IMG/VR virus record: IMGVR_UViG_3300034072_002211
Coordinates: 124,001-188,000 of that record
DNA: 64,000 nt
Source of the DNA: a virus
Direction: 5' to 3' (one strand)
The notes under the pieces were generated by a model, which saw nothing but the letters and a program-made list of their open reading frames with translations, had not been told where the DNA came from and made no database searches. This document shows, piece after piece, positions 56,091 to 63,455 of this stretch; positions within the stretch are counted from its first letter, which is position 1, and the number at the start of each line of letters is the position of its first letter. The position numbers and the translations under genes were made by a program.

Positions 56091-56118
56091 GTGATAACAC
56101 TAGAATCCTGCTAGTCAA
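56091..56118 (-). promoter_or_regulatory. Promoter, TTGACT-N16-TATCAC
   Basis: -35 TTGACT (56118-56113) preceded by CTGA, -10 TATCAC (56096-56091); the spacer holds CTAGTGT. Confidence 0.7.
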
Positions 56119-56332
56119 TCAGTCCTTGAAACTTCAGGAGTCTTTTCTGCTCGTCGATGCGTTCCTGTAGAGTCCGGGTATCGGGCTCATAATCGTTGAG
56201 GAAGGTGTCAAGCTCATGTAGCTCGAGGAAGCCCGGAGCCACAGGCTCTTGCCATGTTAGCTGATAGACAATCCCAAGCACAATGGCAACGAGCACGAAT
56301 ATGCCAAGAACGAAACCAATTGCTTCAATCAT
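56111..56332 (-). CDS. Small membrane-anchored protein
   Basis: 73 residues, ATG 56332, overlapping the upstream gene by 8 bp. One N-terminal transmembrane helix (IGFVLGIFVLVAIVLGIVY) and an acidic helical tail (DEQKRLLKFQGLID). Co-translated with the 2H phosphoesterase. Confidence 0.75.
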   Translation of the reverse strand: MIEAIGFVLGIFVLVAIVLGIVYQLTWQEPVAPGFLELHELDTFLNDYEPDTRTLQERIDEQKRLLKFQGLID

Positions 56333-56807
56333 CGAGACCCTCCAGATATTCCTTGACTTTGACGTGCTTGATCTCACGGATCTCGGTCTCGTTGAACTCT
56401 TGCGCGACCTCTGGACCAAAGACCAGCTTACCTAGGTAGGGTTCCTTGGGCATCTTACCGCCCCTCATGAGCGTCACGTGAGGGCGCATAATGTCAGGGT
56501 GATCCATAGTGGGGAAGAGCTTTGCGAGCTCTGCGTGACGCTCTTTGACTGCTGGATGACCGAACGCAATGGCTTTGGCTACGAAGCCAAAGATCTGAAC
56601 GACCTTGTGTCCAGCTTCAACCTCAATGGTGTCAGTCATCAGCGTGAGATTGCTCCAGTCCACTGGTTCTCGGCATGTTGCGAGGGTCAGGTGGAGTTCT
56701 TCCGGTGGCATCAGCTTCTTGATACCAGTCTCCTTGGCCCAATCATATACCTCTCTCCAGTTGAGCAGTGGTCTATGGAGCCAGAGTGTCTTCATCGTGT
56801 CGTTCAT
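56325..56807 (-). CDS. 2H phosphoesterase resembling anti-CBASS Acb1
   Basis: 160 residues, ATG 56807 (or 156 from ATG 56795). The two catalytic motifs of the 2H superfamily are intact: LHLTLA with His39/Thr41 and RPHVTLM with His110/Thr112. Their spacing (71 residues) and the protein length are close to T4 Acb1 (gp57B; His44/Thr46 and His113/Thr115, about 150 residues), which cleaves cyclic nucleotide signals of CBASS defence. The alternative is a 2'-5' RNA ligase/cyclic phosphodiesterase acting on RNA. A TATAAT lies directly upstream, partly overlapping the first ATG, and no SD is visible. Confidence 0.8.
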   Translation of the reverse strand: MNDTMKTLWLHRPLLNWREVYDWAKETGIKKLMPPEELHLTLATCREPVDWSNLTLMTDTIEVEAGHKVVQIFGFVAKAIAFGHPAVKERHAELAKLFPTMDHPDIMRPHVTLMRGGKMPKEPYLGKLVFGPEVAQEFNETEIREIKHVKVKEYLEGLDD

Positions 56808-56981
56808 TATAAAAGCTACTTTGGATCGGAACTAAATGGGGAACGCTGATAAGCAGGTCACCAGAACGCTACCCGCCAGCGGGTAGAGCCCTGATAACAT
56901 GATTTTCAGAGATCCTCAATTAAGAACCGACACAAAGGCGCACGATCCCTCCTCAGAGCGGAAGAATCGTACCCTGGAGAG
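56808..56981. other. Intergenic region with hairpin
   Basis: 174 bp between the 2H phosphoesterase and M23-like genes. CTACCCGC-CA-GCGGGTAG (56869-56886) is a perfect inverted repeat that could terminate the upstream transcript. TATAAT (minus strand, 56810-56815) may be the -10 of a promoter for the phosphoesterase. Confidence 0.5.
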
Positions 56982-57524
56982 TTAGACGTGGGCCACACCT
57001 AGCAGATGCTCCGTTGGATCTAGCAGCGATTCCGGCTTCTCATCCAGCCACTCATAGGCGTCCGTGGTCCCGCGAGTGTGAAGCTCAAGGTGAAGCATGG
57101 ACATGGGTCGACCCTTATCCTTGGTTAGCACCTGAACCACATGGCCGATGACCTCACCAGCATGGATGAAATCACCTGGCCAGTAGTCAAGATCAAGCTT
57201 GATCTCACCATAGACCACAACCCCGCTATCACCCTCGACCAGTAGCGCCCAGGTATCATTCCACCAGGGACTAGGAGGAACCGCGTGGGCACCTGTGAAG
57301 AGGATGACTGCCACGACCAATCCGTCTTCAACGGCGGCTACTGGCGTGCCCTCAGGGCAGTAGAGGTCCACTCCCTCATGGGTGTGATTGGCTCTCTTGA
57401 AACCAAAGGAGCCCGGATGATCGGGCCCCACAGGAATGCCGGTGTGACCCGGCGCAAAGTCTTTGAAGTCCTCGCTATCCTGGCTGGGGTGGAGGCTCAT
57501 GGTAGGAAGAGGGTTGTGCCACAT
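56982..57524 (-). CDS. M23-like peptidase-fold protein
   Basis: 180 residues, ATG 57524 (or ATG 57500). M23 zinc residues are present as His49 and Asp53 (HTHEGVDLYCPEGTPV) and His145 (MSMLHLELH); the first His of the usual HxH pair is replaced by Met143. The central glycine/beta pattern (GDFIHAGEVIGHV) is typical of the lasso-like M23 fold. It may cut peptidoglycan peptides or be a reduced-activity form. No signal peptide. It pairs with the M15 endolysin as a second possible cell-wall enzyme. Confidence 0.78.
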   Translation of the reverse strand: MWHNPLPTMSLHPSQDSEDFKDFAPGHTGIPVGPDHPGSFGFKRANHTHEGVDLYCPEGTPVAAVEDGLVVAVILFTGAHAVPPSPWWNDTWALLVEGDSGVVVYGEIKLDLDYWPGDFIHAGEVIGHVVQVLTKDKGRPMSMLHLELHTRGTTDAYEWLDEKPESLLDPTEHLLGVAHV

Positions 57525-57563
57525 CGTTTCCGAGTAGCATCAACCCTCTTATTGTCCTAGCCC

Positions 57564-57914
57564 TTACTTGTCGGTGATGGAACCACCAGCCGGGGCGGGC
57601 TTGCCGGGAACCAGCGGGGCCTTCTCGCAGCCGACCAGCGAGACCCAGCCGTGCTTTCCGAGCGAGAACTCGAAGGAACCGGTCGCCATCGCGGCCATCG
57701 CCAGCTCGCCCGGCAGGGTGAAGCGCAGCGCCGGAACAGCCTGCTTCTTGGAGCGCAGGTCGATCAGGATCTCGCCCTTGGGCAGAGCCTTGCCGCACAC
57801 GCGGTTGGTGGGGAGGATCTGGAGAACACCGTCCTGGACGCGGACGCGGACCTTCTTGTTCTCGCCCATGAGAGCCGAAGCGTTCTTGTTCAGGTTCACC
57901 GTCTTGTTTGCCAT
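57564..57914 (-). CDS. Unknown protein, paralogue of 45552-45869
   Basis: 116 residues, ATG 57914 after AAGGAGATCGGAAC. Shares KVRVRVQDGVLQILPTNRVC, then GKALPKGEILIDL, and KHGW with the protein at 45552-45869. The C-terminal tail (PLVPGKPAPAGGSITDK) is extra. Confidence 0.78.
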   Translation of the reverse strand: MANKTVNLNKNASALMGENKKVRVRVQDGVLQILPTNRVCGKALPKGEILIDLRSKKQAVPALRFTLPGELAMAAMATGSFEFSLGKHGWVSLVGCEKAPLVPGKPAPAGGSITDK

Positions 57915-57949
57915 GTTCCGATCTCCTTGTTTGTGTTTCCGATGTTCTC

Positions 57950-57977
57950 GATCTACACTCTGGTGAGGAACCGTCAA
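57950..57977 (-). promoter_or_regulatory. Promoter, AACTGG-TTGACG-N16-TAGATC
   Basis: -35 TTGACG (57977-57972), -10 TAGATC (57955-57950); spacer with TCACCAGAG. A further AACTGGTGAGAA lies just upstream. Confidence 0.75.
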
Positions 57978-58009
57978 CCAGTTTCTCACCAGTTCTTCAC
58001 CTTTTTTGG

Positions 58010-58324
58010 TTAGGCGGCCAGCTTGTCCATGAGCAGCTTGTTCCGCAGCCGCTTGATGTCAGCGTTGGTCTTGGCATTCTCCGCAAAGCCAGCGTACCAA
58101 CCCTGCATCCACAGGGTGTGGTGACGACGCAACGTCCGGCAGTATTCGATCCAATCGGGGTGGTCACCCTTTTCGATTTTACAGACGTGTGGACCACCAG
58201 GAACGTGGTTCCACTTTGCCGGCCAATCCAGGCCGCTCTGGAAGCCATCCGCATACACCTCTTCGTCGGTCTTCTTATACTGACGGAAGGGAGCGTCCGG
58301 GCGCCAAATCGTTTCCTGGGTCAT
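58010..58324 (-). CDS. Small aromatic-rich unknown protein
   Basis: 104 residues, ATG 58324 after GGAGGCAGCA. Trp/His-rich (LDWPAKWNHVPGGPHVC; LRRHHTLWMQGWYAGF) with a basic helical C-terminus (DIKRLRNKLLMDKLAA). Confidence 0.76.
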   Translation of the reverse strand: MTQETIWRPDAPFRQYKKTDEEVYADGFQSGLDWPAKWNHVPGGPHVCKIEKGDHPDWIEYCRTLRRHHTLWMQGWYAGFAENAKTNADIKRLRNKLLMDKLAA

Positions 58325-58357
58325 TGCTGCCTCCGCTTGTTCGTTTCCGATAAACAG

Positions 58358-58385
58358 GTGATAGCATCTCACCAGATTGAGTCAA
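58358..58385 (-). promoter_or_regulatory. Promoter, AACTGG-TTGACT-N16-TATCAC
   Basis: -35 TTGACT (58385-58380), -10 TATCAC (58363-58358); spacer with CTGGTGA. Confidence 0.75.
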
Positions 58386-58391
58386 CCAGTT

Positions 58392-59525
58392 TCAAACAAA
58401 TCGGTTCAGACTTTCCAGATTGTTCTTGGTCTTGGTCGCATACTCGGTCAGGTGATCACCCATGTAGTCTGTGATCGGACGGCTACAACCACCCTTGATC
58501 CAATCATGCGCCTTGTCGATTGCCCTCGTGGGCATATGGTGTGCGGTCGCTATGAACTGCGTCAGGGAAGTCACTCCGCAGCGACCCGAAGTGAGGAGCG
58601 CCGCATCACGTTCGTTGAGCTTCCGCATCAGTCGGCCCATGTTGTAGGTCACAAAGTAGAAGGCCGCCCGATGGTGATCGTCACCTTTGAGATCCGAAAC
58701 GCTCCCAGGAATTTTAGCTTCCTGGTGAGTAACGAACCGGTTAACAACGCTGGCTCCTTCGGTATTTTCACCGTCCTGAACCGCATAGCTGGTGAACTGG
58801 TAAAACCCGAGGCTCATCAGCTTGTCACCCAATGCCGGGATGCTCTGGATATAGTTCTCGCCGGCATTGCGGAGCAGGGTGTCGAGCATCAGGTAGTTGA
58901 CCTCTCCATCCCACGTGGGCATGACTTCCGTCATACCATAAGCAACCAACTGCTTACCGCGGATGTTGCCAGTCACCTTCCGCAAAGTAGAGCACTGAAC
59001 TGGCTTGAGCCGCATCTTGCCACAGAAGCCCGCGAAGTCGATGCTCTTGTGGGCCAGTTCGGCCTGCGCGTCCACCTCCCGGACAAAGGTCTTGATGCCC
59101 TTATACTCAGGGTCGCTGTTCTCATAACGATCGACTACCATCTGAGCCGACTTGCGAGCAGCCCCGCTGACGCCCTTGATATTGAGCTTCTTGTCCCAGA
59201 GGTTCTCGAGATTGTCGGTGAAGTCGATCTTCATCTTATCGGGAAGGGGGAGGACGTTTCCGGCTTCATCTCGCCGCACCTCGCCAAAATATGCGCCGGC
59301 GAGTCCACCCAGCTTGACATTGTTCATGTAGGAAAGATCAACGACCTTTGCGGTGGGTCGGATCTCAATTACCTTTTCAACGGGAGCATTGCTCAAACCA
59401 TTGAAGTTGGTGGCGGTTGCCGGTGTGTTGGAGAAGCCAATAGTGCAGCCACCGAGCAAAGCCAGCGCGCCAGTCGAAACCATGAACGGGTTACGGATGG
59501 CGTACGCCTTGAACTTGCTGAACAA
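58392..59525 (-). CDS. Predicted lipoprotein, unknown function
   Basis: 377 residues, TTG 59525 after CAGGAGATCGAAA. A basic N-terminus and a hydrophobic stretch end in LALLGGC, a lipobox with Cys27 as the lipidation site. The exported part has Cys-containing segments (FAGFCGKMRLKPVQCSTL) and a helical region (YLMLDTLLRNAGENYIQSI, then LGDKLMSLGFYQF) that loosely recalls lysozyme-like folds, but no catalytic Glu motif was confirmed. A phage lipoprotein could act in superinfection exclusion or envelope remodelling. Confidence 0.78.
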   Translation of the reverse strand: MFSKFKAYAIRNPFMVSTGALALLGGCTIGFSNTPATATNFNGLSNAPVEKVIEIRPTAKVVDLSYMNNVKLGGLAGAYFGEVRRDEAGNVLPLPDKMKIDFTDNLENLWDKKLNIKGVSGAARKSAQMVVDRYENSDPEYKGIKTFVREVDAQAELAHKSIDFAGFCGKMRLKPVQCSTLRKVTGNIRGKQLVAYGMTEVMPTWDGEVNYLMLDTLLRNAGENYIQSIPALGDKLMSLGFYQFTSYAVQDGENTEGASVVNRFVTHQEAKIPGSVSDLKGDDHHRAAFYFVTYNMGRLMRKLNERDAALLTSGRCGVTSLTQFIATAHHMPTRAIDKAHDWIKGGCSRPITDYMGDHLTEYATKTKNNLESLNRFV

Positions 59526-59552
59526 TTTCGATCTCCTGGTTGTTACTCTACC

Positions 59553-59580
59553 TGTCTAGCAGAACAGGTTAAGTCGTCAA
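59553..59580 (-). promoter_or_regulatory. Promoter, AACTGG-TTGACG-N16-TAGACA
   Basis: -35 TTGACG (59580-59575), -10 TAGACA (59558-59553). Confidence 0.75.
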
Positions 59581-59596
59581 CCAGTTTCTCTCCAGA

Positions 59597-59890
59597 TTAG
59601 TCGTATTCACATTCCGGGAGGTCAGCCGGGTCCATGCCTTCTTCGACATCGACCTGGCGGCACCAGCGTTCCCAGCCGGTGAGATTGAACTTGATCGTGT
59701 AGCCGCCGTAGAAGCCTGTCTTGATCGAGACCCAGCCCATGTCTTCGGCGTCATACCAGCCCTTGCCCACGTTGCCAGATTCCACCTTGATCTCATGATC
59801 GGGGGTGTTGCCCAACTTGCGGATGAGGGCTTTGGTGCTCGGCTTCAACAGAGCGAACTCCGGAGCCTCAGGTGCCTTGGCCTTAGTCAT
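59597..59890 (-). CDS. Small unknown protein
   Basis: 97 residues, ATG 59890 overlapping the upstream gene by 8 bp. Lys/Ala/Pro-rich N-terminus, then an aromatic beta region (GKGWYDAEDMGWVSIKTGFY) and an acidic end (DPADLPECEYD). Confidence 0.74.
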   Translation of the reverse strand: MTKAKAPEAPEFALLKPSTKALIRKLGNTPDHEIKVESGNVGKGWYDAEDMGWVSIKTGFYGGYTIKFNLTGWERWCRQVDVEEGMDPADLPECEYD

Positions 59891-60053
59891 CGAGGTCAAC
59901 CCGCTTATTGGCGGCACGACGCTTGCGCTCGCTGTTGCCGCGGTAGCTCTTGTCCTTGCGGTGATCACCACCGTCCATGCCGCCCTTCTTGTTCGAGCGG
60001 TGAAGCTTGGCCAAGATCTCAATGAACCAGCCGGTGCGAATCTGTCCTGCCAT
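59883..60053 (-). CDS. Small very basic protein
   Basis: 56 residues, ATG 60053 after GGGAGGAAACA. After a hydrophobic-helical start (GQIRTGWFIEILAKLH) it is dense in Lys, Arg, Gly and Asp (HRKDKSYRGNSERKRRAANK). Probably nucleic-acid-binding. It is overlapped by the next gene. Confidence 0.68.
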   Translation of the reverse strand: MAGQIRTGWFIEILAKLHRSNKKGGMDGGDHRKDKSYRGNSERKRRAANKRVDLDD

Positions 60054-60064
60054 TGTTTCCTCCC

Positions 60065-60262
60065 TTAGCCCCGAGGCATCCGACGCTCACCCTTGAGGCA
60101 AGCAATGGAATGCTCGTAGCTGCCGATCATGATGAGATCGCCCTTGGCGTAAGCCTCTTCGACCTTCTTGCGAAGTTCGTCGATGCGAGCCTGGATGCGG
60201 ATCCGATCAGCCTCGGGAGCCGGCTTCTGCGTGTAATAGCACTTGAGCTGGATAGCGCGCAT
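60065..60262 (-). CDS. Small helical protein
   Basis: 65 residues, ATG 60262 after GAGGAGATCGGCAA. Begins with a strand (AIQLKCYYTQ) followed by a charged helix (DRIRIQARIDELRKKVEEAY). First gene of a three-gene operon. Confidence 0.74.
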   Translation of the reverse strand: MRAIQLKCYYTQKPAPEADRIRIQARIDELRKKVEEAYAKGDLIMIGSYEHSIACLKGERRMPRG

Positions 60263-60295
60263 TTGCCGATCTCCTCGTTGCCGTCTACATCACCA

Positions 60296-60323
60296 GTTCT
60301 ATACTCTGGTGTGTAGACGTCAA
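60296..60323 (-). promoter_or_regulatory. Promoter, AACTGG-TTGACG-N16-TAGAAC
   Basis: -35 TTGACG (60323-60318), -10 TAGAAC (60301-60296); a second AACTGGTGATG follows the -10. Confidence 0.75.
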
Positions 60324-60340
60324 CCAGTTTTTTTTGGCGC

Positions 60341-61162
60341 TCACTTGCTCAGCTTGAAAAGCATCAGCTTGTCGCCCAAATCCTTGCTGAACTTCAGCAG
60401 CGCAGGGACGGGCTTGCCCTCGCTCACGCACTTGCGGACGGTCTCGGTGATGATGCGCGTGGGACGGTTGCCTACGAAGCTCGCGTAGCTCAGGGCGCCG
60501 GTCTTGCCCACCTTGAGAAGCTTGCCGATGTTGAGCGCGTTGGCCTCACCATAGAAGAAGAGGTCACCGATGGCGATCTCCTCGCCGATCTGGTCGAAGA
60601 CCTTGTGTTGTGCTGGATCCTTTAGCGCGGCGCGCTCCTCGGGAGTCCGCTGGGTCTTCGTGAACACATAGACGGTCGGACCCGAGTAGTCAGGCAGGAA
60701 CTCCATGCTGTATTGTTCATCATGCGTCAGACCAACGGTCTTGCGCCCGTCGAACTCGGCCTTGATCCGATCCTGATAGCTGATGTCGGGCAGGACGACT
60801 TTTGGAATGTGGAAGCTCAGAAGAAACTTGCCAGGTGAATAGTCCTTTGTCAGGCGCGCCACGACTTTGTCCTTGAACAGGATGCTGTTGAGCTCCTGAC
60901 CAAAGTAGATCTTGCCGGGTTCGGCGACCTTATATTGTGAGGAGTCGATTCGCACGATCGAACCCTTGCGACAGCCCTCGTTGATGCGCGCATAGAAGGG
61001 CTCGCCTCCCATGACCAGCGCCATCAGCTTTCGGACGTTGGCTTCCATTTCCTTGAAAGCCGGGAAGTGCTGGTTTGCCAGCTTCTTGGTGAGACGCGAC
61101 TCCGCGGTTTCCACGCGCCCCAGCATACCGCTGTAGAGGTCCGAAATCTTCAGTGCTTGCAA
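60341..61162 (-). CDS. Unknown 273-residue protein
   Basis: TTG 61162 after AGGAGATCGACG. Soluble alpha/beta protein with an N-terminal helical part (ESRLTKKLANQHFPAFKEME) and repeated Lys-rich strands. Segments such as CRKGSIVRIDSSQYKVAEPG resemble small beta-barrels. No catalytic motif recognised. Confidence 0.74.
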   Translation of the reverse strand: MQALKISDLYSGMLGRVETAESRLTKKLANQHFPAFKEMEANVRKLMALVMGGEPFYARINEGCRKGSIVRIDSSQYKVAEPGKIYFGQELNSILFKDKVVARLTKDYSPGKFLLSFHIPKVVLPDISYQDRIKAEFDGRKTVGLTHDEQYSMEFLPDYSGPTVYVFTKTQRTPEERAALKDPAQHKVFDQIGEEIAIGDLFFYGEANALNIGKLLKVGKTGALSYASFVGNRPTRIITETVRKCVSEGKPVPALLKFSKDLGDKLMLFKLSK

Positions 61163-61189
61163 CGTCGATCTCCTGTTTTCTTGTCACCA

Positions 61190-61217
61190 GTTCTAAGCAA
61201 AATTGGTGACAAGTCAA
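61190..61217 (-). promoter_or_regulatory. Promoter, TTGACT-N16-TAGAAC
   Basis: -35 TTGACT (61217-61212) preceded by GTGG, -10 TAGAAC (61195-61190); spacer with TCACCAATT. Confidence 0.74.
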
Positions 61218-61222
61218 CCACT

Positions 61223-61720
61223 TTAATCGAAGAAGCGGCTCCGATCGTAGAAACGCAAGGGGTCCTGGACCCGGATGCTCTCGCGCGTTTCGCCCTCTCC
61301 CAGTCTCTCATAGCATTCACAGGTGAACTGCGCTTTGTCCATGGTACTGGGGCTGATGGGCGTGAGAACCTTTCTCATGCCCGTGTCGAAATAACGAGCA
61401 CTGTGGGTCTGATTGTAACGGTCGCGCCATGTGCCGTCGGGCATCTCAAACATGAGAGCCGCACAAAGAGGCTTGCCACCTTTCTTGCCCACACAGTTGA
61501 AGCAGGAGTCGCAGAGGTTTTGACGCGCTGGTCCTCTGTAAACTTTCTGGAAACTCCTACAGGGCTCGCACCACCGCATTTCGTTACTGGAGGCAGTGGC
61601 CGGTGCAAACTCCGTGTCACACTCCAGGCAACGCGGACGATTCCGCAAGGCTCCCAGAATATCAGATGCGCTGATCTTATCCACTTTCTTCCTCGGAGGC
61701 GGGAGGTTGCTGGTGACCAT
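61223..61720 (-). CDS. Cysteine-rich zinc protein
   Basis: 165 residues, ATG 61720 (TAATG). Cys31-x2-Cys34 and Cys51-x2-Cys54 make one zinc site; Cys70, Cys73 and Cys76 plus later cysteines (CEC near 150) may make a second. The order CLEC ... WCEPC ... LCDSCFNC resembles small zinc-ribbon adaptors. Confidence 0.76.
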   Translation of the reverse strand: MVTSNLPPPRKKVDKISASDILGALRNRPRCLECDTEFAPATASSNEMRWCEPCRSFQKVYRGPARQNLCDSCFNCVGKKGGKPLCAALMFEMPDGTWRDRYNQTHSARYFDTGMRKVLTPISPSTMDKAQFTCECYERLGEGETRESIRVQDPLRFYDRSRFFD

Positions 61721-62028
61721 TAGTTGTCCCAGTTCTTCGAACCCCAGGGCCAACCCAGATAGCAGGCGAACCCTGCGACGCGACGATTGCCGCGCGTTGC
61801 GGTATAGGTTGCAAGGACTGTTGAATCACCCGAGCATTGGATGGGTGCCTTGTTGATCCACGCGGACCTCACATACACCTCGGTGTAGCCCTGACTCTCC
61901 AGATGTTCCTGGATCTTTTGGTAGGGATAGGTGGCATGCCACCATATGAAGCCGAGGACCAGGAACCCCACCAACCCTGCGAACAGGATTGCGAAGAGCA
62001 TTTGTGCGGCGATTTTGATCTTGGTCAT
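61720..62028 (-). CDS. Membrane-anchored small protein
   Basis: 102 residues, ATG 62028 after GAGGACCT. One N-terminal transmembrane helix (MLFAILFAGLVGFLVLGFIW), then about 70 soluble residues with two cysteines (Cys65, Cys88), probably periplasmic. Confidence 0.76.
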   Translation of the reverse strand: MTKIKIAAQMLFAILFAGLVGFLVLGFIWWHATYPYQKIQEHLESQGYTEVYVRSAWINKAPIQCSGDSTVLATYTATRGNRRVAGFACYLGWPWGSKNWDN

Positions 62029-62034
62029 AGGTCC

Positions 62035-62316
62035 TCAGTCGTTGAAGATGATGAGGCGAGGACCATCCGCCGCTCGGCCGAACCCATCGACAGGGCGGAA
62101 CAACCACGCCTGGATGTCGCCGATCTCGTAGCGGGCTTTCTCCCGCTGGACATCATAGAAGCAATACCGCTTGGTCTCGCGATCGCCCACGATTTCGAAG
62201 GTTTCATAGCGCAGGGCTCGATCCATATCGAACACACCACGCAGGTCACTTTCACAGGCGGAAAGATTCTGCGTTTCCTTATTGTAAGTGAAGGTGCGAA
62301 CTGGGACCTGCTGCAT
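62035..62316 (-). CDS. Small unknown protein
   Basis: 93 residues, ATG 62316 after AAGGAGGCATTC. Beta-rich with acidic/aromatic alternation (ETFEIVGDRETKRYCFYDV). No family recognised. Confidence 0.74.
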   Translation of the reverse strand: MQQVPVRTFTYNKETQNLSACESDLRGVFDMDRALRYETFEIVGDRETKRYCFYDVQREKARYEIGDIQAWLFRPVDGFGRAADGPRLIIFND

Positions 62317-62343
62317 GAATGCCTCCTTGCTGCCTATGTCCCA

Positions 62344-62371
62344 GTTCTAACAGAAACTGGTTAGCAGTCAA
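62344..62371 (-). promoter_or_regulatory. Promoter, CTGG-TTGACT-N16-TAGAAC
   Basis: -35 TTGACT (62371-62366), -10 TAGAAC (62349-62344); spacer with AACCAGTT. Confidence 0.76.
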
Positions 62372-62727
62372 CCAGAATTCTTCAACCTGTCGAGGAAGCT
62401 GGCGCCTTTGATGACCTGGATCGGTCGAGCCACCGGTGGCGTCACCTGCAGTCCCTCGATCCAGGCGTCGGTGCCATCGCATTCCAGCGTATCACCATGG
62501 GTCTGCTTGACATTTGCGATGATCTGTTGGTGCCAGTCGTCCAGTTGCTTCTTGTTGAACTTCTTCATATAGCCGTCATCCATCTTGCGATGGCCGAGGC
62601 ATACGACGTCGTCATTCTCGATGCGGATGCGGAACATCACGCCTTCGAGCAACCGCTCCGCAACCCCATATCCGTCATAGAGGGCTTCTTCCACGGGCCC
62701 GTTGTCAGTCATGATCTGTAGGGTCAT
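62368..62727 (-). CDS. Small unknown protein
   Basis: 119 residues, ATG 62727 (ATGA). Alpha/beta with a basic helix (KKFNKKQLDDWHQQIIANV) and a hydrophobic end (QVIKGASFLDRLK). Confidence 0.74.
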   Translation of the reverse strand: MTLQIMTDNGPVEEALYDGYGVAERLLEGVMFRIRIENDDVVCLGHRKMDDGYMKKFNKKQLDDWHQQIIANVKQTHGDTLECDGTDAWIEGLQVTPPVARPIQVIKGASFLDRLKNSG

Positions 62728-62927
62728 CCCACTACTCCAAAGACAAGTTTTCGCTTGCCATCCAGAGCACTGAAACCCTCCACAGTCAAGTGAAAGGATT
62801 CAGCATGTTGGGCCATCCAGCCGCGCTCTACGAGACGACCAACAATCTCGCGCTCAAACGGCGTTTCTGGAGTAAAAGAATTCTTAGAGACTTTGGCAGC
62901 TAGGTCCAAGCCTAGGGTGCGCTCCAA
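62724..62927 (-). CDS. Small winged-helix-like protein
   Basis: 67 residues if translation begins at TTG 62927; no ATG or GTG with an SD is available near the upstream stop. The segment EREIVGRLVERGWMAQHAES, then FHLTVEGFSAL, has the helix-strand-strand order of a winged helix and resembles the neighbour 63216-63452. Confidence 0.58.
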   Translation of the reverse strand: MERTLGLDLAAKVSKNSFTPETPFEREIVGRLVERGWMAQHAESFHLTVEGFSALDGKRKLVFGVVG

Positions 62928-62943
62928 GATGAATTGTTCAGGC

Positions 62944-63219
62944 TTATTGGGCTCCGCTGTCGAGGGTGAAGCCGATTTCCTCGGCTTCGAGAAGCCACAC
63001 GAGCGTGAGCTCTGCGTCTCCACCATGGGCATTGAGATGCTCATACAGCACGTCCTCGATCGGGTAGAAGCTGTCCCGCTCATTGATGAAGCTTCTTACT
63101 TCGCGCGGTAGCTGATCGAACGCTGCCATGTCAATCCGTCGCCCTTCCTCCCAGTGGATTGTGGGCTCGGACTGAGTAGGCTGAGCATCCAGGCTCATAA
63201 AGCGGAGAGGCTGAATCAT
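62944..63219 (-). CDS. Small unknown protein
   Basis: 91 residues, ATG 63219 (ATGA). Acidic, helical, with YPIEDVLYEHLNAHGGDAEL; no motif recognised. Confidence 0.74.
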   Translation of the reverse strand: MIQPLRFMSLDAQPTQSEPTIHWEEGRRIDMAAFDQLPREVRSFINERDSFYPIEDVLYEHLNAHGGDAELTLVWLLEAEEIGFTLDSGAQ

Positions 63220-63452
63220 CGAAACGAAAACTCCCCGATCTGTTGCTTGAGCTGTTGGATGCCCTGGCTGGTCATCTTCCAGCCGTCACCCTGCGTCTCC
63301 ACGTGGCCCTTGTCCTGAAGGCTCAGGATGAGGGGACGGTCCTTGGCCATGCGGCGCTCCCAATAGTTCTTGGTCGCCTTCATCGACGTGCCGCGCAGGC
63401 CGATGATCCGCATGGCGAGTTTGACCTCGTCGTAGGACATGCCAAAGTCCAT
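63216..63452 (-). CDS. Small winged-helix-like protein
   Basis: 78 residues, ATG 63452, four bases after the upstream stop. DEVKLAMRIIGLRGTSMKAT and ILSLQDKGHVETQGDGWKMT fit helix-turn-helix plus wing. A DNA-binding regulator is possible. Confidence 0.68.
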   Translation of the reverse strand: MDFGMSYDEVKLAMRIIGLRGTSMKATKNYWERRMAKDRPLILSLQDKGHVETQGDGWKMTSQGIQQLKQQIGEFSFR

Positions 63453-63455
63453 GGC

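Noticed and set aside
58377-59600. 407-codon plus-strand frame opposite the lipoprotein gene
   Set aside because: Antisense to a gene with SD and lipobox; no ribosome site of its own and its sequence has no recognisable features.
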